Part shown: one piece after another, positions 24,807 through 33,009 of the stretch
Layout of the letters: every line of letters begins with the position of its first letter
How positions within the stretch are numbered: position 1 is the first letter of the stretch
Source of the DNA: Amycolatopsis tucumanensis
GTDB lineage: Bacteria; Actinomycetota; Actinomycetes; Mycobacteriales; Pseudonocardiaceae
Reading direction: 5' to 3'
Assembly: GCF_021654135.1 (NCBI RefSeq)
Contig: NZ_JAKGSD010000027.1
Coordinates: 1 to 64,000 of the forward strand
Length of the DNA: 64,000 bases
Position numbers and translations under genes: made by a program
The notes under the pieces: generated by a model
The model's input: the letters and a program-made list of their open reading frames with translations, nothing else
Told to the model about the DNA's origin: nothing
The model's database searches: none

Positions 24807-26250
24807 GCAGCGACACCGCCTTCACCTGGGTGTAGTCGAGCACGGCGTCGGCGCCCATGGTGCGGCCGAAGCCGCTGCGCTTGTAGCCGCCGAACGGCGC
24901 GCCGGTGACCCCGGCGCCGAGCGCGGCGTTGACCGCGACCTGCCCGGCCTGCAGTCCCTTCGACATCCGCACCGCGCGGCCGAGGTCCCGCGTCCACACC
25001 GAGGCGACGAGGCCGTATTCGGTGCCGTTGGCCACTTCCAGAGCGTCCTCTTCGGACTCCACCGGGATGACCGACAGCACCGGGCCGAAGATCTCCTCCT
25101 GTGCGATGCGCATGTCCGGGGCGACGTGGTCGAACAGCGTCGGCTGGACGAAGAACCCGCGGTCGAACCCGTCCGGCACGCCGCCACCGAGGACCAGTTC
25201 GGCGCCCTCCTCTCGGCCGAGGCGCACGTAGTCCAGCACGCGGGCGTGCTGCTTGGCGTTGATGAGCGGGCCCATCTGGACCGGCTCGTGCCACGGCCCG
25301 ACCCGCACCTTCGCCAGGTGCTCGGCCAGCCGCCGCACCACTTCGGCGTGCACGGACCGCTCGACGACGACGCGGGACCCGGCGGCGCAGATCTGCCCGG
25401 TGTTGAGCGTGATGCCCATGGCGATCGCGGGGATCGCGGCGTCCAGGTCGGCGTCGGCGAAGATCACCTGCGGGGACTTGCCGCCCAGTTCCAGGTGCAG
25501 CGGCACGAGGTTGCGCGCGCAGGCGGCCATCACGAGCGAGCCCGTTTCCGGGGAGCCGGTGAAGCTCATCCGCCGGATGCCCGGGTGCACCGGCAGTGCC
25601 GCGCCCGCTTCGCCGCCGTAGCCGGTGACGACGTTGACCACGCCGGGCGGGATGCCCGCGTCGAGCGCGAGCCGGGCCAGTGCGAGCGGGGTGAGCGGCG
25701 CGTCCTCGGCGGGTTTGACGACGATGGTGTTGCCCGCGGCGATGGCGGCGCCGACGTCGTTGACGAACATCGGGCCGGGCGCGTTCCACGGGATGATGCT
25801 GCCGACCACGCCATAGGGCTCGCGCAGGGTCAGCCCGAGCACGCCGGGGCCGGCGGGCAGCGACACGCCCTGCACCTTGTCGGCCTGCCCGGCGATGAAG
25901 GTGAGGATCCGCGCCAGCGGCGGCGGTCCCCAGTGCGGGCGGCCGACCTCGCGCGATTCGAGCTGGTCGATCTCGGTCTCGTGCTGCTCGATCAGCTGCA
26001 CCCACCGCAGGATCAGCTTGGCGCGCTCGGTGGCGGGGGTGTCGCGCCAGGCCGGGAAGGCGGCCTGCGCGGCGGTGACCGCGGCGTCGACGTCGGCGGC
26101 GCCGCCGCGGGGAACCCGGGCGAGGACTTCGCCGGTGGCCGGGTCGAGCACGTCGATGCTGTCCCCGCCGGCCGCGGGGACCCAGTCGCCGCCGACGAGG
26201 TGGGTGTTCTCCGTGACCAGGGCCCCGGGGCCCGGCAGAACAGTCGTCAT
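24793..26250 (-). CDS. NAD(P)-dependent aldehyde dehydrogenase
   Basis: 485 residues from ATG 26250 with GAGGAGA upstream. Catalytic Cys288 (NTGQICAAGSR), general base Glu254 (HLELGGKSPQ), Asn156 (IIPWNAPGP) and 'EEIFGPVLSVIPV' are all present, so it should be active. First gene of the five-gene catabolic operon that runs down to 20354; it would oxidise an aldehyde intermediate to the acid. Confidence 0.93.
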   Translation of the reverse strand: MTTVLPGPGALVTENTHLVGGDWVPAAGGDSIDVLDPATGEVLARVPRGGAADVDAAVTAAQAAFPAWRDTPATERAKLILRWVQLIEQHETEIDQLESREVGRPHWGPPPLARILTFIAGQADKVQGVSLPAGPGVLGLTLREPYGVVGSIIPWNAPGPMFVNDVGAAIAAGNTIVVKPAEDAPLTPLALARLALDAGIPPGVVNVVTGYGGEAGAALPVHPGIRRMSFTGSPETGSLVMAACARNLVPLHLELGGKSPQVIFADADLDAAIPAIAMGITLNTGQICAAGSRVVVERSVHAEVVRRLAEHLAKVRVGPWHEPVQMGPLINAKQHARVLDYVRLGREEGAELVLGGGVPDGFDRGFFVQPTLFDHVAPDMRIAQEEIFGPVLSVIPVESEEDALEVANGTEYGLVASVWTRDLGRAVRMSKGLQAGQVAVNAALGAGVTGAPFGGYKRSGFGRTMGADAVLDYTQVKAVSLRGTL

Positions 26251-26336
26251 AACCGCTCTCCTCGCTGTTGGTGAACCCGACTCTGCCGGGCCCGCGGCGA
26301 GCGGAGCGAGGCGTCTTTCGCGACGCGGAAAGGGTT

Positions 26337-26377
26337 CGCCGGGTGCTCCCGCCGACGCGGACGGGAGCACCCCGGCG
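26337..26377 (-). terminator. Terminator hairpin after DUF1801 gene
   Basis: GGTGCTCCCG and CGGGAGCACC form the core stem around a 10-nt loop, extended by CGCCGG and CCGGCG with a one-base bulge. It starts 6 bp beyond the stop at 26384. Further upstream of the ALDH operon, CTTTCGCG and CGGAAAG (26315-26332) form a small imperfect palindrome. Confidence 0.65.
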
Positions 26378-26383
26378 GGGGGG

Positions 26384-26728
26384 TCAGAGCTTGCTGCTGG
26401 TCTTGGCGAGGACACCGGCGAGCAGGTCGTAGTCGACGTCCTGCCCCTCGGTGATGTCGGCGGCCTTGCGGTCGCCGTTGCCCAGGGCTCTCAGGACTCC
26501 CTTGACGGGCTCGATGTCCCCCGCCTCGAACACCATGAACGACACCTTGTTGCGGGCCACGTGGATCACCGCGGCGTGCTTGCCGTTCTTCAGGAAGTGC
26601 GGTTTGCCGTACTGCAGCGCCTCTTCGGCGTCCGGGATGGTGGCGTGGACCATCGAGCGCAGCTTGGTGCAGACCTCCGCCTGCCAGGGCAGCGTCTTGG
26701 CGATGTAGTCGGTGACTTCGTTGTGCAC
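26384..26728 (-). CDS. DUF1801 (YdhG-like) protein
   Basis: 114 residues from GTG 26728, after GAGGAGAA. It shows 'TLPWQAEVCTKLRSMVHATIPDAEEALQYGKPHF', then 'KNGKHAAVIHVARNKVSFMVF', the pattern of DUF1801/YdhG proteins with a conserved Trp-Pro-Ala/Tyr-Gly-x-Pro region. Proposed roles include iron handling and ligand binding; function unknown. It is the third gene after a RibD-like and a cupin gene, all on one strand with short gaps. Confidence 0.82.
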   Translation of the reverse strand: MHNEVTDYIAKTLPWQAEVCTKLRSMVHATIPDAEEALQYGKPHFLKNGKHAAVIHVARNKVSFMVFEAGDIEPVKGVLRALGNGDRKAADITEGQDVDYDLLAGVLAKTSSKL

Positions 26729-26754
26729 GACGTTCTCCTCCGTGGTGGTCGTTG

Positions 26755-27309
26755 TCAGGACTTGGCCGTGGCCGGCCGGTAGGTGTGGACGACGGCGCCG
26801 GTGCCGAACACCGTCGTGTCGAGCAGGTCGAGGGTCATGGCGCTCTCCTCGCGGAACAGCGGCTCGCCTTTGCCCTTGACGACCGGGCACACCCAGATCC
26901 GGTACTCGTCGAGCAGGCCTGCCGCCGCGAGGGTATCGGTCAGGCGGCCGGTGCCCCAGATCAGAATGTCGGCGCCGTCCTGCTCCTTCAGCTCCGCGAC
27001 CCGGGCGACGAGGTCGGCCCCGGGGATGACGACGGTGGGGTTCCAGGCGGACGTGTCGACCGGCTGGGACGCCACCACGTACTTGGTGATGCTGTTGACG
27101 TGGTCGGCGTAAGGGTTGCCGCCCATCTGGGGCCACGCCTGCGCCATGCCTTCGTAGGTGACGCGTCCGAGCAGCAGCGCGTCGGCGGCCGTGGTCATCG
27201 CGAACGCGTAGGCCTGCGCTTCCTCGTTCGAGTACTGCAGCGACCACTCGTGCGGGTTGTCGATGAAGCCGTCGAGGGTGGCGTAGGTGGAGGTGATGAT
27301 CTTGCGCAT
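26755..27309 (-). CDS. Dihydrofolate reductase-like (RibD C-terminal) protein
   Basis: 184 residues. 'MRKIITSTYATLDGFIDNPHEW', 'ALLLGRVTYEGMAQAWPQM', 'KYVVASQPVDTSAWNPTVVI' and 'ILIWGTGRLTDTLAAAGLLDEY' are the standard RibD_C/YyaP signatures of small NADPH-binding reductases. Many copies occur in actinomycetes with unknown substrates. It lies between the cupin and DUF1801 genes in an operon probably controlled by the divergent MarR protein. Confidence 0.87.
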   Translation of the reverse strand: MRKIITSTYATLDGFIDNPHEWSLQYSNEEAQAYAFAMTTAADALLLGRVTYEGMAQAWPQMGGNPYADHVNSITKYVVASQPVDTSAWNPTVVIPGADLVARVAELKEQDGADILIWGTGRLTDTLAAAGLLDEYRIWVCPVVKGKGEPLFREESAMTLDLLDTTVFGTGAVVHTYRPATAKS

Positions 27310-27321
27310 GGGTTTGTCTCC

Positions 27322-27831
27322 TTATCGGCCGGACTGGCGGGCGTTCCGCCAGGTGGTGCTGTCGACGAAGTGGTTGTCGTAGCGCTCTTGCGCGCCGAGG
27401 ACGGTTTCCGGTCCGGCGGCGCCGGTGCGGAGCTGGTCGAGGAGCCGGAAGTACCCGAACCGCTCCACGCCGGGGGTGAACACGATCAGCAGGTCCGCGC
27501 CGGACCCCGGCGCCGCGCCGAAGGCGTGGACGGTGCCCGGCGGCACGAACAACAGGTCGCCTTCGCGCGCCGTGACGATCTCGTCGCCGACCAGCACCTG
27601 CAGGACCCCGCCGAGGACGAAGAACGTCTCCGCGGAGGTGCGGTGGTAGTGCGGCGGGGCGCCGTCCTGGCCCTCCCCCAGCGTCGTGCGGGTGGCGCTC
27701 AGGAAGCCACCGGTCGACGACACGTCGGCGAGCATGGCGACCGTGTCCGGCCCCGTTCCCAGGACCTCCGCCTCGTTGCGCGGCACCAGGAGGGGCGGGA
27801 CCTCTCCGGTGGCGAGTGGTGGTGTGCTCAT
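27322..27831 (-). CDS. Cupin-domain protein
   Basis: 169 residues from ATG 27831. The metal motif of the cupin barrel is clear: 'APPHYHRTSAETFFVLGG' (motif 1) and 'LLFVPPGTVHAFG' (motif 2 His). Cupins of this size are dioxygenases, isomerases or quercetinase-like enzymes. It is first in an operon with RibD-like and DUF1801 genes. The start is probably leaderless: GACTAT (-10) ends six bases before ATG and TTGACA (-35) is 18 bp further up. Confidence 0.85.
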   Translation of the reverse strand: MSTPPLATGEVPPLLVPRNEAEVLGTGPDTVAMLADVSSTGGFLSATRTTLGEGQDGAPPHYHRTSAETFFVLGGVLQVLVGDEIVTAREGDLLFVPPGTVHAFGAAPGSGADLLIVFTPGVERFGYFRLLDQLRTGAAGPETVLGAQERYDNHFVDSTTWRNARQSGR

Positions 27832-27837
27832 GTCCGT

Positions 27838-27889
27838 ATAGTCACACAGCTGATAGTAAGCTGTCAAACTATCTTTCGTCGAATAGACT
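27838..27889. promoter_or_regulatory. Divergent promoters with MarR operator
   Basis: Leftward: TTGACA (27867-27862) and GACTAT (27843-27838). Rightward: TAGACT (27884-27889) seven bases before GTG 27896. The inverted repeat GATAGT (27852-27857)/ACTATC (27868-27873) with a 10-bp spacer lies between and overlaps the leftward -35, as expected for MarR repression of both genes. Both transcripts would be leaderless. Confidence 0.6.
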
Positions 27890-27895
27890 GGAGGC

Positions 27896-28405
27896 GTGAG
27901 TGACACGAAGGCACAGCAACCCGACGCGGTCGACGCCGTGATCGAGGCGTGGCAGCGGGAACGACCGGACCTGGACCTCGACGCGATCGCCGTCGCGGGC
28001 AGGCTGGGGCGGGTGGGGCTCCTCCTCGCGCCGGCGCAGGAGAAGGTGTTCACGACGTTCGGGCTGCAGCGGGGCGAGTTCGACGTCCTCGCGACGCTGC
28101 GCCGGTCGGGCGATCCGTACACGCTCACGCCGTCCCAGCTCTCCGCGACGCTGATGCTGACCCGGGCCGGCATGACGAGCCGGCTGGACCGGCTGGAGGC
28201 GGCGGGGCTCGTCGAGCGCACGCTCGATCCCGCGGACCGGCGCAGCTTCCGCGTCCGGCTGACCGACAAGGGCTTCGCCACGGTGGACGAGGCGATGACA
28301 GCGCACACCGCCAACGTGACCCGGCTGCTGTCCGCGCTCGACGGGACGCAACTCGGCGCGCTCGACGACCTGCTGCGGATCCTGCTGCGCGCTCTGGACG
28401 GTTAG
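27896..28405 (+). CDS. MarR-family regulator
   Basis: 169 residues from GTG 27896. Winged HTH around residues 60-125: 'FGLQRGEFDVLATLRRSG', 'LTPSQLSATLMLTRAGMTSR', 'LERTLDPADRRSFRVRLTDKG'-like wing. Members respond to phenolic or oxidant ligands. Divergent from the cupin operon, with a palindrome in the 64-bp gap. GGAGG lies only one base before GTG, so leaderless translation is more likely. Confidence 0.9.
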   Translation: MSDTKAQQPDAVDAVIEAWQRERPDLDLDAIAVAGRLGRVGLLLAPAQEKVFTTFGLQRGEFDVLATLRRSGDPYTLTPSQLSATLMLTRAGMTSRLDRLEAAGLVERTLDPADRRSFRVRLTDKGFATVDEAMTAHTANVTRLLSALDGTQLGALDDLLRILLRALDG

Positions 28406-28736
28406 AGCATGTGCCGGCGGTGCCTGCGGGCCGGTGCAGGCCACGGAACCTGAGGCGGCCCACCACCACACCACGGTCGCGCCGCGTCCGGCGGCGCCCT
28501 CGGCACGGCGGCGCGGTCCTGGCCAAGAGCCGCCCGCGCTGTCGGATCGGACGCACGTCTGCGGCGGCGCACGCTGACGGCCCGCCGCGCGGCTGCGCCG
28601 CTCTGGACGCCTAGAGCCGGGTCGATGCGACATCCGTCGCGGGCGGCGCACGGCAAGGGGCCGACGACGTGCGGCTGCCGCGCTCCTTTACTGGAGGCAC
28701 CCGTTTCCTCCAGAGTCGAAGGTGGGTGGCTGCCGC
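28406..28736. other. 331-bp gap without a gene
   Basis: No open frame with coding character. The last 18 bases of the MarR region (GCTCTGGACGGTTAGAGC, 28391-28408) recur with three changes at 28600-28617. The rest is GC-rich sequence, apart from the inverted repeat before the MFS gene. Confidence 0.5.
28691..28713 (+). promoter_or_regulatory. Inverted repeat upstream of MHS transporter
   Basis: CTGGAGG (28691-28697) and CCTCCAG (28707-28713) are perfect 7-bp arms with a 9-bp spacer, 24 bp before the transporter start at 28737. A candidate operator for the IclR regulator encoded by the second gene of this pair. Confidence 0.45.
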
Positions 28737-30032
28737 ATGGCCGGTTCGACACCCAGCAGGGCCTCGATCCTGCTGGCCAGCTGCGTCGGGACGTCGATCG
28801 AGTGGTACGACTACTACGTCTTCGGCAGCGCGTCGGCGCTGGTGTTCGGATCGCTGTTCTTCCCGTCGTTCTCCCCGGTGGCCGGCACGCTCGCGGCGTT
28901 CGGCACGTTCGCGGTCGGCTTCATCGCGCGCCCGCTCGGCGGCGCGGTGATCGGGCACTTCGGCGACCGCATCGGCCGCAAGTCGATGCTCGTGCTGACG
29001 CTGATGCTCGCCGGGCTGGCCACGTTCCTGATCGGCCTGCTGCCGACCTACGCCGCGATCGGGGTGGCCGCGCCGATCCTGCTGGTGTTCCTGCGGCTGG
29101 TGCAGGGATTCGGCGTCGGCGGCGAGTGGGGCGGCGCGGTGCTGGTCGCCACCGAGCACGCCACGCCGCGGCAGCGGGCGGTGTACGGCAGCTTCGCGCA
29201 GTTCGGCGTGCCGATCGGGGTGCTGACCTCGAACCTGGTGTTCCTGCTGGTCGTGGAGACCACCGGCGACGGGTTCGCCACCTGGGGCTGGCGGATCCCG
29301 TTCCTGGTGAGCGTCGCGCTGCTGGTGGTCGGGATGCTGGTGCGGCGCACGCTGACCGAGAGCCCGGAGTTCCAGCGGGTGCGCGAGAAGCGGCAGGTCA
29401 GCCGGGTGCCCGCGGCGACGCTGCTGCGGGAACGGCCGGGCACGCTGCTGCTGGCGAGCCTGGCCGCGATCGCGCCGCCCGCGGTGGGCTACACGGTGAT
29501 GGTCTACATGCTCAGCTACGGCACGCAGGCCGCCGGGTTCGGGCGCAGCACGCTGCTCACGTTGATCCTGGCGTCGACGGTGCTGTGGATCGCGGGGATC
29601 TACGTGGCGGCGCGGTGCGCGGACCGCTGGGGTAGCAAGCCGGTGTACGCGGTCGGCGCCGCTTTCGCGGTGGTGTGGGCGTGGCCGCTGTTCCTGCTCG
29701 TGGACACCGGAAGTGTCGGCGCGGCGCTGCTGGCGTTCATGGTCGCCGGGATCGTGCAGGCGATCATGGCCGGGGCGCAGGGCGCGTTGTTCACCGAGAT
29801 CTTCCCGGTGCGGATGCGGTTCAGCGGGGCCTCGATCGCCTACCAGATGGGCGGTCTGGTGGGTGGCGCGGTGACGCCGCTGGCCGCGACGGGGCTGTAC
29901 GGCGCCTACCACTCGTCGACGCCGATCGCCGTCTACTTGGGACTGTTGTGCGCGGTGAGCCTGGTGGCGGTGCTGGTGCTGCCCGCGCCGTCGCGCGCGA
30001 CGGCGCCCGAGGCCGTCGGGAGCGTGCGATGA
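28737..30032 (+). CDS. MHS-family MFS metabolite:proton symporter
   Basis: 431 residues from ATG 28737 (GAAGGTGG upstream). Twelve helices. 'CVGTSIEWYDYYVFGSASAL' in helix 1, 'RPLGGAVIGHFGDRIGRKSML' region after helix 2 and 'LRLVQGFGVGGEWGGAVLV' are diagnostic of the ShiA/KgtP/ProP group, which imports dicarboxylates, aromatic acids or osmolytes. It overlaps the IclR gene by ATGA and could import the substrate of the catabolic operon at 20-26 kb. Confidence 0.92.
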   Translation: MAGSTPSRASILLASCVGTSIEWYDYYVFGSASALVFGSLFFPSFSPVAGTLAAFGTFAVGFIARPLGGAVIGHFGDRIGRKSMLVLTLMLAGLATFLIGLLPTYAAIGVAAPILLVFLRLVQGFGVGGEWGGAVLVATEHATPRQRAVYGSFAQFGVPIGVLTSNLVFLLVVETTGDGFATWGWRIPFLVSVALLVVGMLVRRTLTESPEFQRVREKRQVSRVPAATLLRERPGTLLLASLAAIAPPAVGYTVMVYMLSYGTQAAGFGRSTLLTLILASTVLWIAGIYVAARCADRWGSKPVYAVGAAFAVVWAWPLFLLVDTGSVGAALLAFMVAGIVQAIMAGAQGALFTEIFPVRMRFSGASIAYQMGGLVGGAVTPLAATGLYGAYHSSTPIAVYLGLLCAVSLVAVLVLPAPSRATAPEAVGSVR

Positions 30033-30802
30033 CCACCGCGGCGGGCCGGGTGCTGGCCGTGCTGTCGGCGTTCGGGCCGCGGCACCGGTCGCTGTCGCTG
30101 AGCGACATCGCGCGCCGGGCCGGGCTGACGTTGCCGACTGCGCACCGGCTGGCGGGCGAGCTGGTGTCGTGGGGTGGCCTGGAGCGGGACCCGGCGGGCC
30201 GGTACTCGGTGGGGTTGCGGTTGCTGGAGCTGGCCGCGCTGGCGCCACGCGGGCTGCAGTTGCGGGAGGCGGCGTTCCCCTTCCTGGACGATCTGCACTC
30301 GCTGACGCGCGGGAACGTGCACCTGGCGGTGCGGGACGGCCGCGAGGTCGTGTACGTGGAGACCCTGCGCGCCAGGGCCGCCGCGACGAACAGCCGGGTG
30401 GGCGACCGCTGGCCGATGCACGCGACGGGCACCGGGCTGGTGCTGCTGGCGCACGCGGAGCCGGCGTTCCAGGCCGAGGTGCTGCGCTCACCGCTGGAGC
30501 GGTTCACCCGCTACACGATCACGGACCCCGGCGAGCTGCGGCGGCAGCTGGCGTTCATCCGCCAGTCCGGAGTGGCGGTCGCGCGGGGCACGATCACCCC
30601 GGACGACCTCGTGGTGGCCGCCCCCGTGCGAGACCCATCAGGCCAGGTCGCCGCGGCGATCAGCGTGGTGGTGCAGGTGGCCGGCGCCCGGCCGAGGGAG
30701 CTGGCGCGCCTGCTGACGGCCACGTCACGCTCGTTGTCGCAGCGACTGGCCGGCGCACCCGCCCGGGTGGTGGAACCCTCGGGTGCGCGGCAGGCCGGGT
30801 GA
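30029..30802 (+). CDS. IclR-family regulator
   Basis: 257 residues from ATG 30029, overlapping the transporter stop. N-terminal winged HTH ('GRVLAVLSAFG', 'LSLSDIARRAGLTLPTAHRL', 'LERDPAGRYSVGLRLLELA'), then the IclR effector domain ('NVHLAVRDGREVVYVETL', 'MHATGTGLVLLAHA', 'VAAPVRDPSGQVAAAISVV'). IclR proteins usually bind aromatic or short acids and control transport and degradation genes. Confidence 0.93.
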   Translation: MTTAAGRVLAVLSAFGPRHRSLSLSDIARRAGLTLPTAHRLAGELVSWGGLERDPAGRYSVGLRLLELAALAPRGLQLREAAFPFLDDLHSLTRGNVHLAVRDGREVVYVETLRARAAATNSRVGDRWPMHATGTGLVLLAHAEPAFQAEVLRSPLERFTRYTITDPGELRRQLAFIRQSGVAVARGTITPDDLVVAAPVRDPSGQVAAAISVVVQVAGARPRELARLLTATSRSLSQRLAGAPARVVEPSGARQAG

Positions 30803-30902
30803 GCTACAACGGCATCCGATTCCTGACCGGGTCGGCGGCCGCGGGCGCTGCACCGAGGCGCGACGGCTGCTGACTCACGCCCCGCCTTCCCGGCGGTTGC
30901 GG

Positions 30903-31340
30903 TCAGTGGTGGCGTCGGCGTGCCGTGTGCCGGAGCTGGAGGATGCGCGCGGAGCCGATCAGGGCGACCAGCAGGGCTCCGCCGACGGCGGCGAGAAGCA
31001 TGGCCACGCCGGCCGGCAGGGTCCCGCTAGCACCGAGGAACGTCAGCTCGGTCCGGGTGGGGTTCTGCAGGATGAAGATCAGCAGGAAGACCAGGACGAG
31101 CACGGCGATGATCACCGCGACCCAGGTGCCGCTGATCCTGGTCCGCGCCACGCGGGTCTTCCGGGGCCGGGACGCGGGCGTCGGTGCGGGTTCACCGGCG
31201 GCGGCCTGCGGTGCCGCCGGGCCGGCGACAACCGGGGCGGGTGGTGCCGCGTCGTGCTGCTTCTCCGGCTGAGAAACCGATGTGTCGTCGGTACCGTAGC
31301 GAGCGCGGGCGCGCCGAGCGCGGTCCAAGAGGTTCGACAT
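30903..31340 (-). CDS. LapA-domain membrane protein
   Basis: 145 residues from ATG 31340 with GAGG six bases upstream. A basic, proline/alanine-rich cytoplasmic N-terminus (about 1-70) precedes two membrane helices with the LapA-type junction 'LLIFILQNPTRTELTFLG', followed by 'AVGGALLVALIG' and a basic tail. LapA (DUF1049) proteins in Gram-negatives assist envelope assembly; in actinomycetes the role is unknown. Confidence 0.85.
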   Translation of the reverse strand: MSNLLDRARRARARYGTDDTSVSQPEKQHDAAPPAPVVAGPAAPQAAAGEPAPTPASRPRKTRVARTRISGTWVAVIIAVLVLVFLLIFILQNPTRTELTFLGASGTLPAGVAMLLAAVGGALLVALIGSARILQLRHTARRRHH

Positions 31341-31443
31341 GACGTGCCTCATCTGTAGTCCCGGTGCGGGCTGGCACTACAGAATGCGGTGTCGTCGTGG
31401 CCGGATGTGTTCATCCTACGCGCCCAGTGGCGGCCTGGCTGTG

Positions 31444-32967
31444 TCACCCGTTGCCGGGCACGAGCGTCTGCGTGAGGTCGGGTACCCGATCGGCGGGCGA
31501 CAGCAGTTCGGCGTACCGGCCGAGCATGCGGTCGCCCAAGTGACGGTAGTAGTCCGGCAGTCTCGTGGTGCGTCCTTCGTGGAAGGCCAGGAACCGCGGA
31601 TCGTCGCGCAGCATGCCCAGGATCCGGCGGAAGCTGGCGATGTCGCCGCGGAAGGCCGCGGTACGCGCACGGTGGACGTAGCGGATGAGGCGGTGGGACG
31701 TCGAGCGCAGTCGGCGGCGCAGCATGGCGGGCGATGCGGCGTGGGCGTACAGCTCGGTGAGCTTGGTGTAGTAGGTGATCGGATCGTAGTGACGCAGGGT
31801 GGTGACCAGGTACGGCGCGTAGTAGAAGCTGAACGGCATCGTGGTGAGGATGCGTCCATCGGCGGTGAGCTGGTCGTGCAACGGGGTGCCGCCGAAAGGC
31901 ATCGGGATGTTGATCGTGGGCCAGACGAACGGGGTGCGGTCCATGAATCGTTCGGTCAGCTCGACCGGTTCGTCGCCCTGGTCGGTGTCGAGCCCGAACA
32001 TGAAGTTCGCCTGCAGGTAGGGCACGTTCTCCGCGAGCCGGGTGAAGTGGTCCGCCACGTGGTCGACCTTGGCCACGCCACCCTCGCGGCCCACACCGGC
32101 TTTGTTCGAATAGTCGGTCCAGGACTCCACGCCCGGCGCGACCATGACGCAGTTGGTGTCCTTGAGCCGCCTGGGCCGGTTCCCGCGCAGCACGGTCAGC
32201 GAGCTCTCGATGATGTAGGGCGGCCGCTCGCCCGGCGGCTGAGCCTGCAGCACGTCCAGGACCCTGTCGAAGGTCACCGCGAAGTTCGGGTCGTGGAACA
32301 CGATCAGGGTGCCAGGCAGGTGCCGGGCCAGATACCGCAGGTCTTCGGCCATCCGCTCGGGCGGCAGCAGCCGGTAGCGGGTGTTCCAGTCGATGCAGAA
32401 ATCGCAGTGATAGGGACAGCCCATGCTGGCCAGCATGGGCACGGCGGACAGCAGCAACGGTTTGCGGCCCCAGAAGAACGCCGACGCACGGATCTCCGGC
32501 ATCCGCTCGGCCACGGTCGGCACGTCGTCGAACGGGCGGGCCGCCGAGATCACACTGCCCGGATCGTACTGGCCGGCGAGGATGCCGGAGATCAGTTCGG
32601 CGTCGCATTCACCGACGACCAGGTCGAAGAAGCTCAGGCAGTCGACCGGGAACGCCTTGGCGTGCGGGCCGCCGATCACCGTGCGCACACCGGCCCACCG
32701 ATACAGCTTGGCCAGCGCGTAGGCGAGGTGGCTGACCTGCGTGTAGCAGGCGATGAACACCACGTCCAGGTCCCTGGGCAGCAGCCGGTGCGGGTCGCCC
32801 AGACCGTAGTAGGTGGCGTAGAACGTCTCGTGCCCCTGCCGACGGCACCACACCGAGATCGCCTGCGGGGTGATGCCGGCGAACTGCTTGGTCATCAACA
32901 GCCGATAGCCCACCTCCGCCGGCCCCCGAGCCGGCGGAGCCAGGATGTCCAGGATTCCCACTCTCAT
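31444..32967 (-). CDS. B12-binding-type radical SAM enzyme
   Basis: 507 residues from ATG 32967, seven bases after GAGGAGAA. Residues about 1-140 form a B12-binding-like Rossmann domain ('DLDVVFIACYTQVSHLAYAL', 'VIGGPHAKAFP'). The [4Fe-4S] motif C-x3-C-x2-C is Cys184, Cys188, Cys191 in 'MGCPYHCDFC'. The barrel continues with 'VFHDPNFAVTF', and the C-terminal helical domain (about 370-507) has several basic stretches. Cobalamin-type radical SAM enzymes methylate unreactive carbons or remodel lipids and antibiotics. It begins 42 bp after the Asp23/AmaP operon on the same strand and may be its last gene. Confidence 0.88.
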   Translation of the reverse strand: MRVGILDILAPPARGPAEVGYRLLMTKQFAGITPQAISVWCRRQGHETFYATYYGLGDPHRLLPRDLDVVFIACYTQVSHLAYALAKLYRWAGVRTVIGGPHAKAFPVDCLSFFDLVVGECDAELISGILAGQYDPGSVISAARPFDDVPTVAERMPEIRASAFFWGRKPLLLSAVPMLASMGCPYHCDFCIDWNTRYRLLPPERMAEDLRYLARHLPGTLIVFHDPNFAVTFDRVLDVLQAQPPGERPPYIIESSLTVLRGNRPRRLKDTNCVMVAPGVESWTDYSNKAGVGREGGVAKVDHVADHFTRLAENVPYLQANFMFGLDTDQGDEPVELTERFMDRTPFVWPTINIPMPFGGTPLHDQLTADGRILTTMPFSFYYAPYLVTTLRHYDPITYYTKLTELYAHAASPAMLRRRLRSTSHRLIRYVHRARTAAFRGDIASFRRILGMLRDDPRFLAFHEGRTTRLPDYYRHLGDRMLGRYAELLSPADRVPDLTQTLVPGNG

Positions 32968-33009
32968 CACTCGGTTCTCCTCGCGCACATCGCCCGCTCC
33001 CCTGGCTGA

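Noticed and set aside
28611..30491. Long antisense frame opposite the transporter and IclR genes
   Set aside because: Arg/Gln/His-rich translation typical of the antisense of high-GC genes; the plus strand carries clear MHS and IclR signatures.
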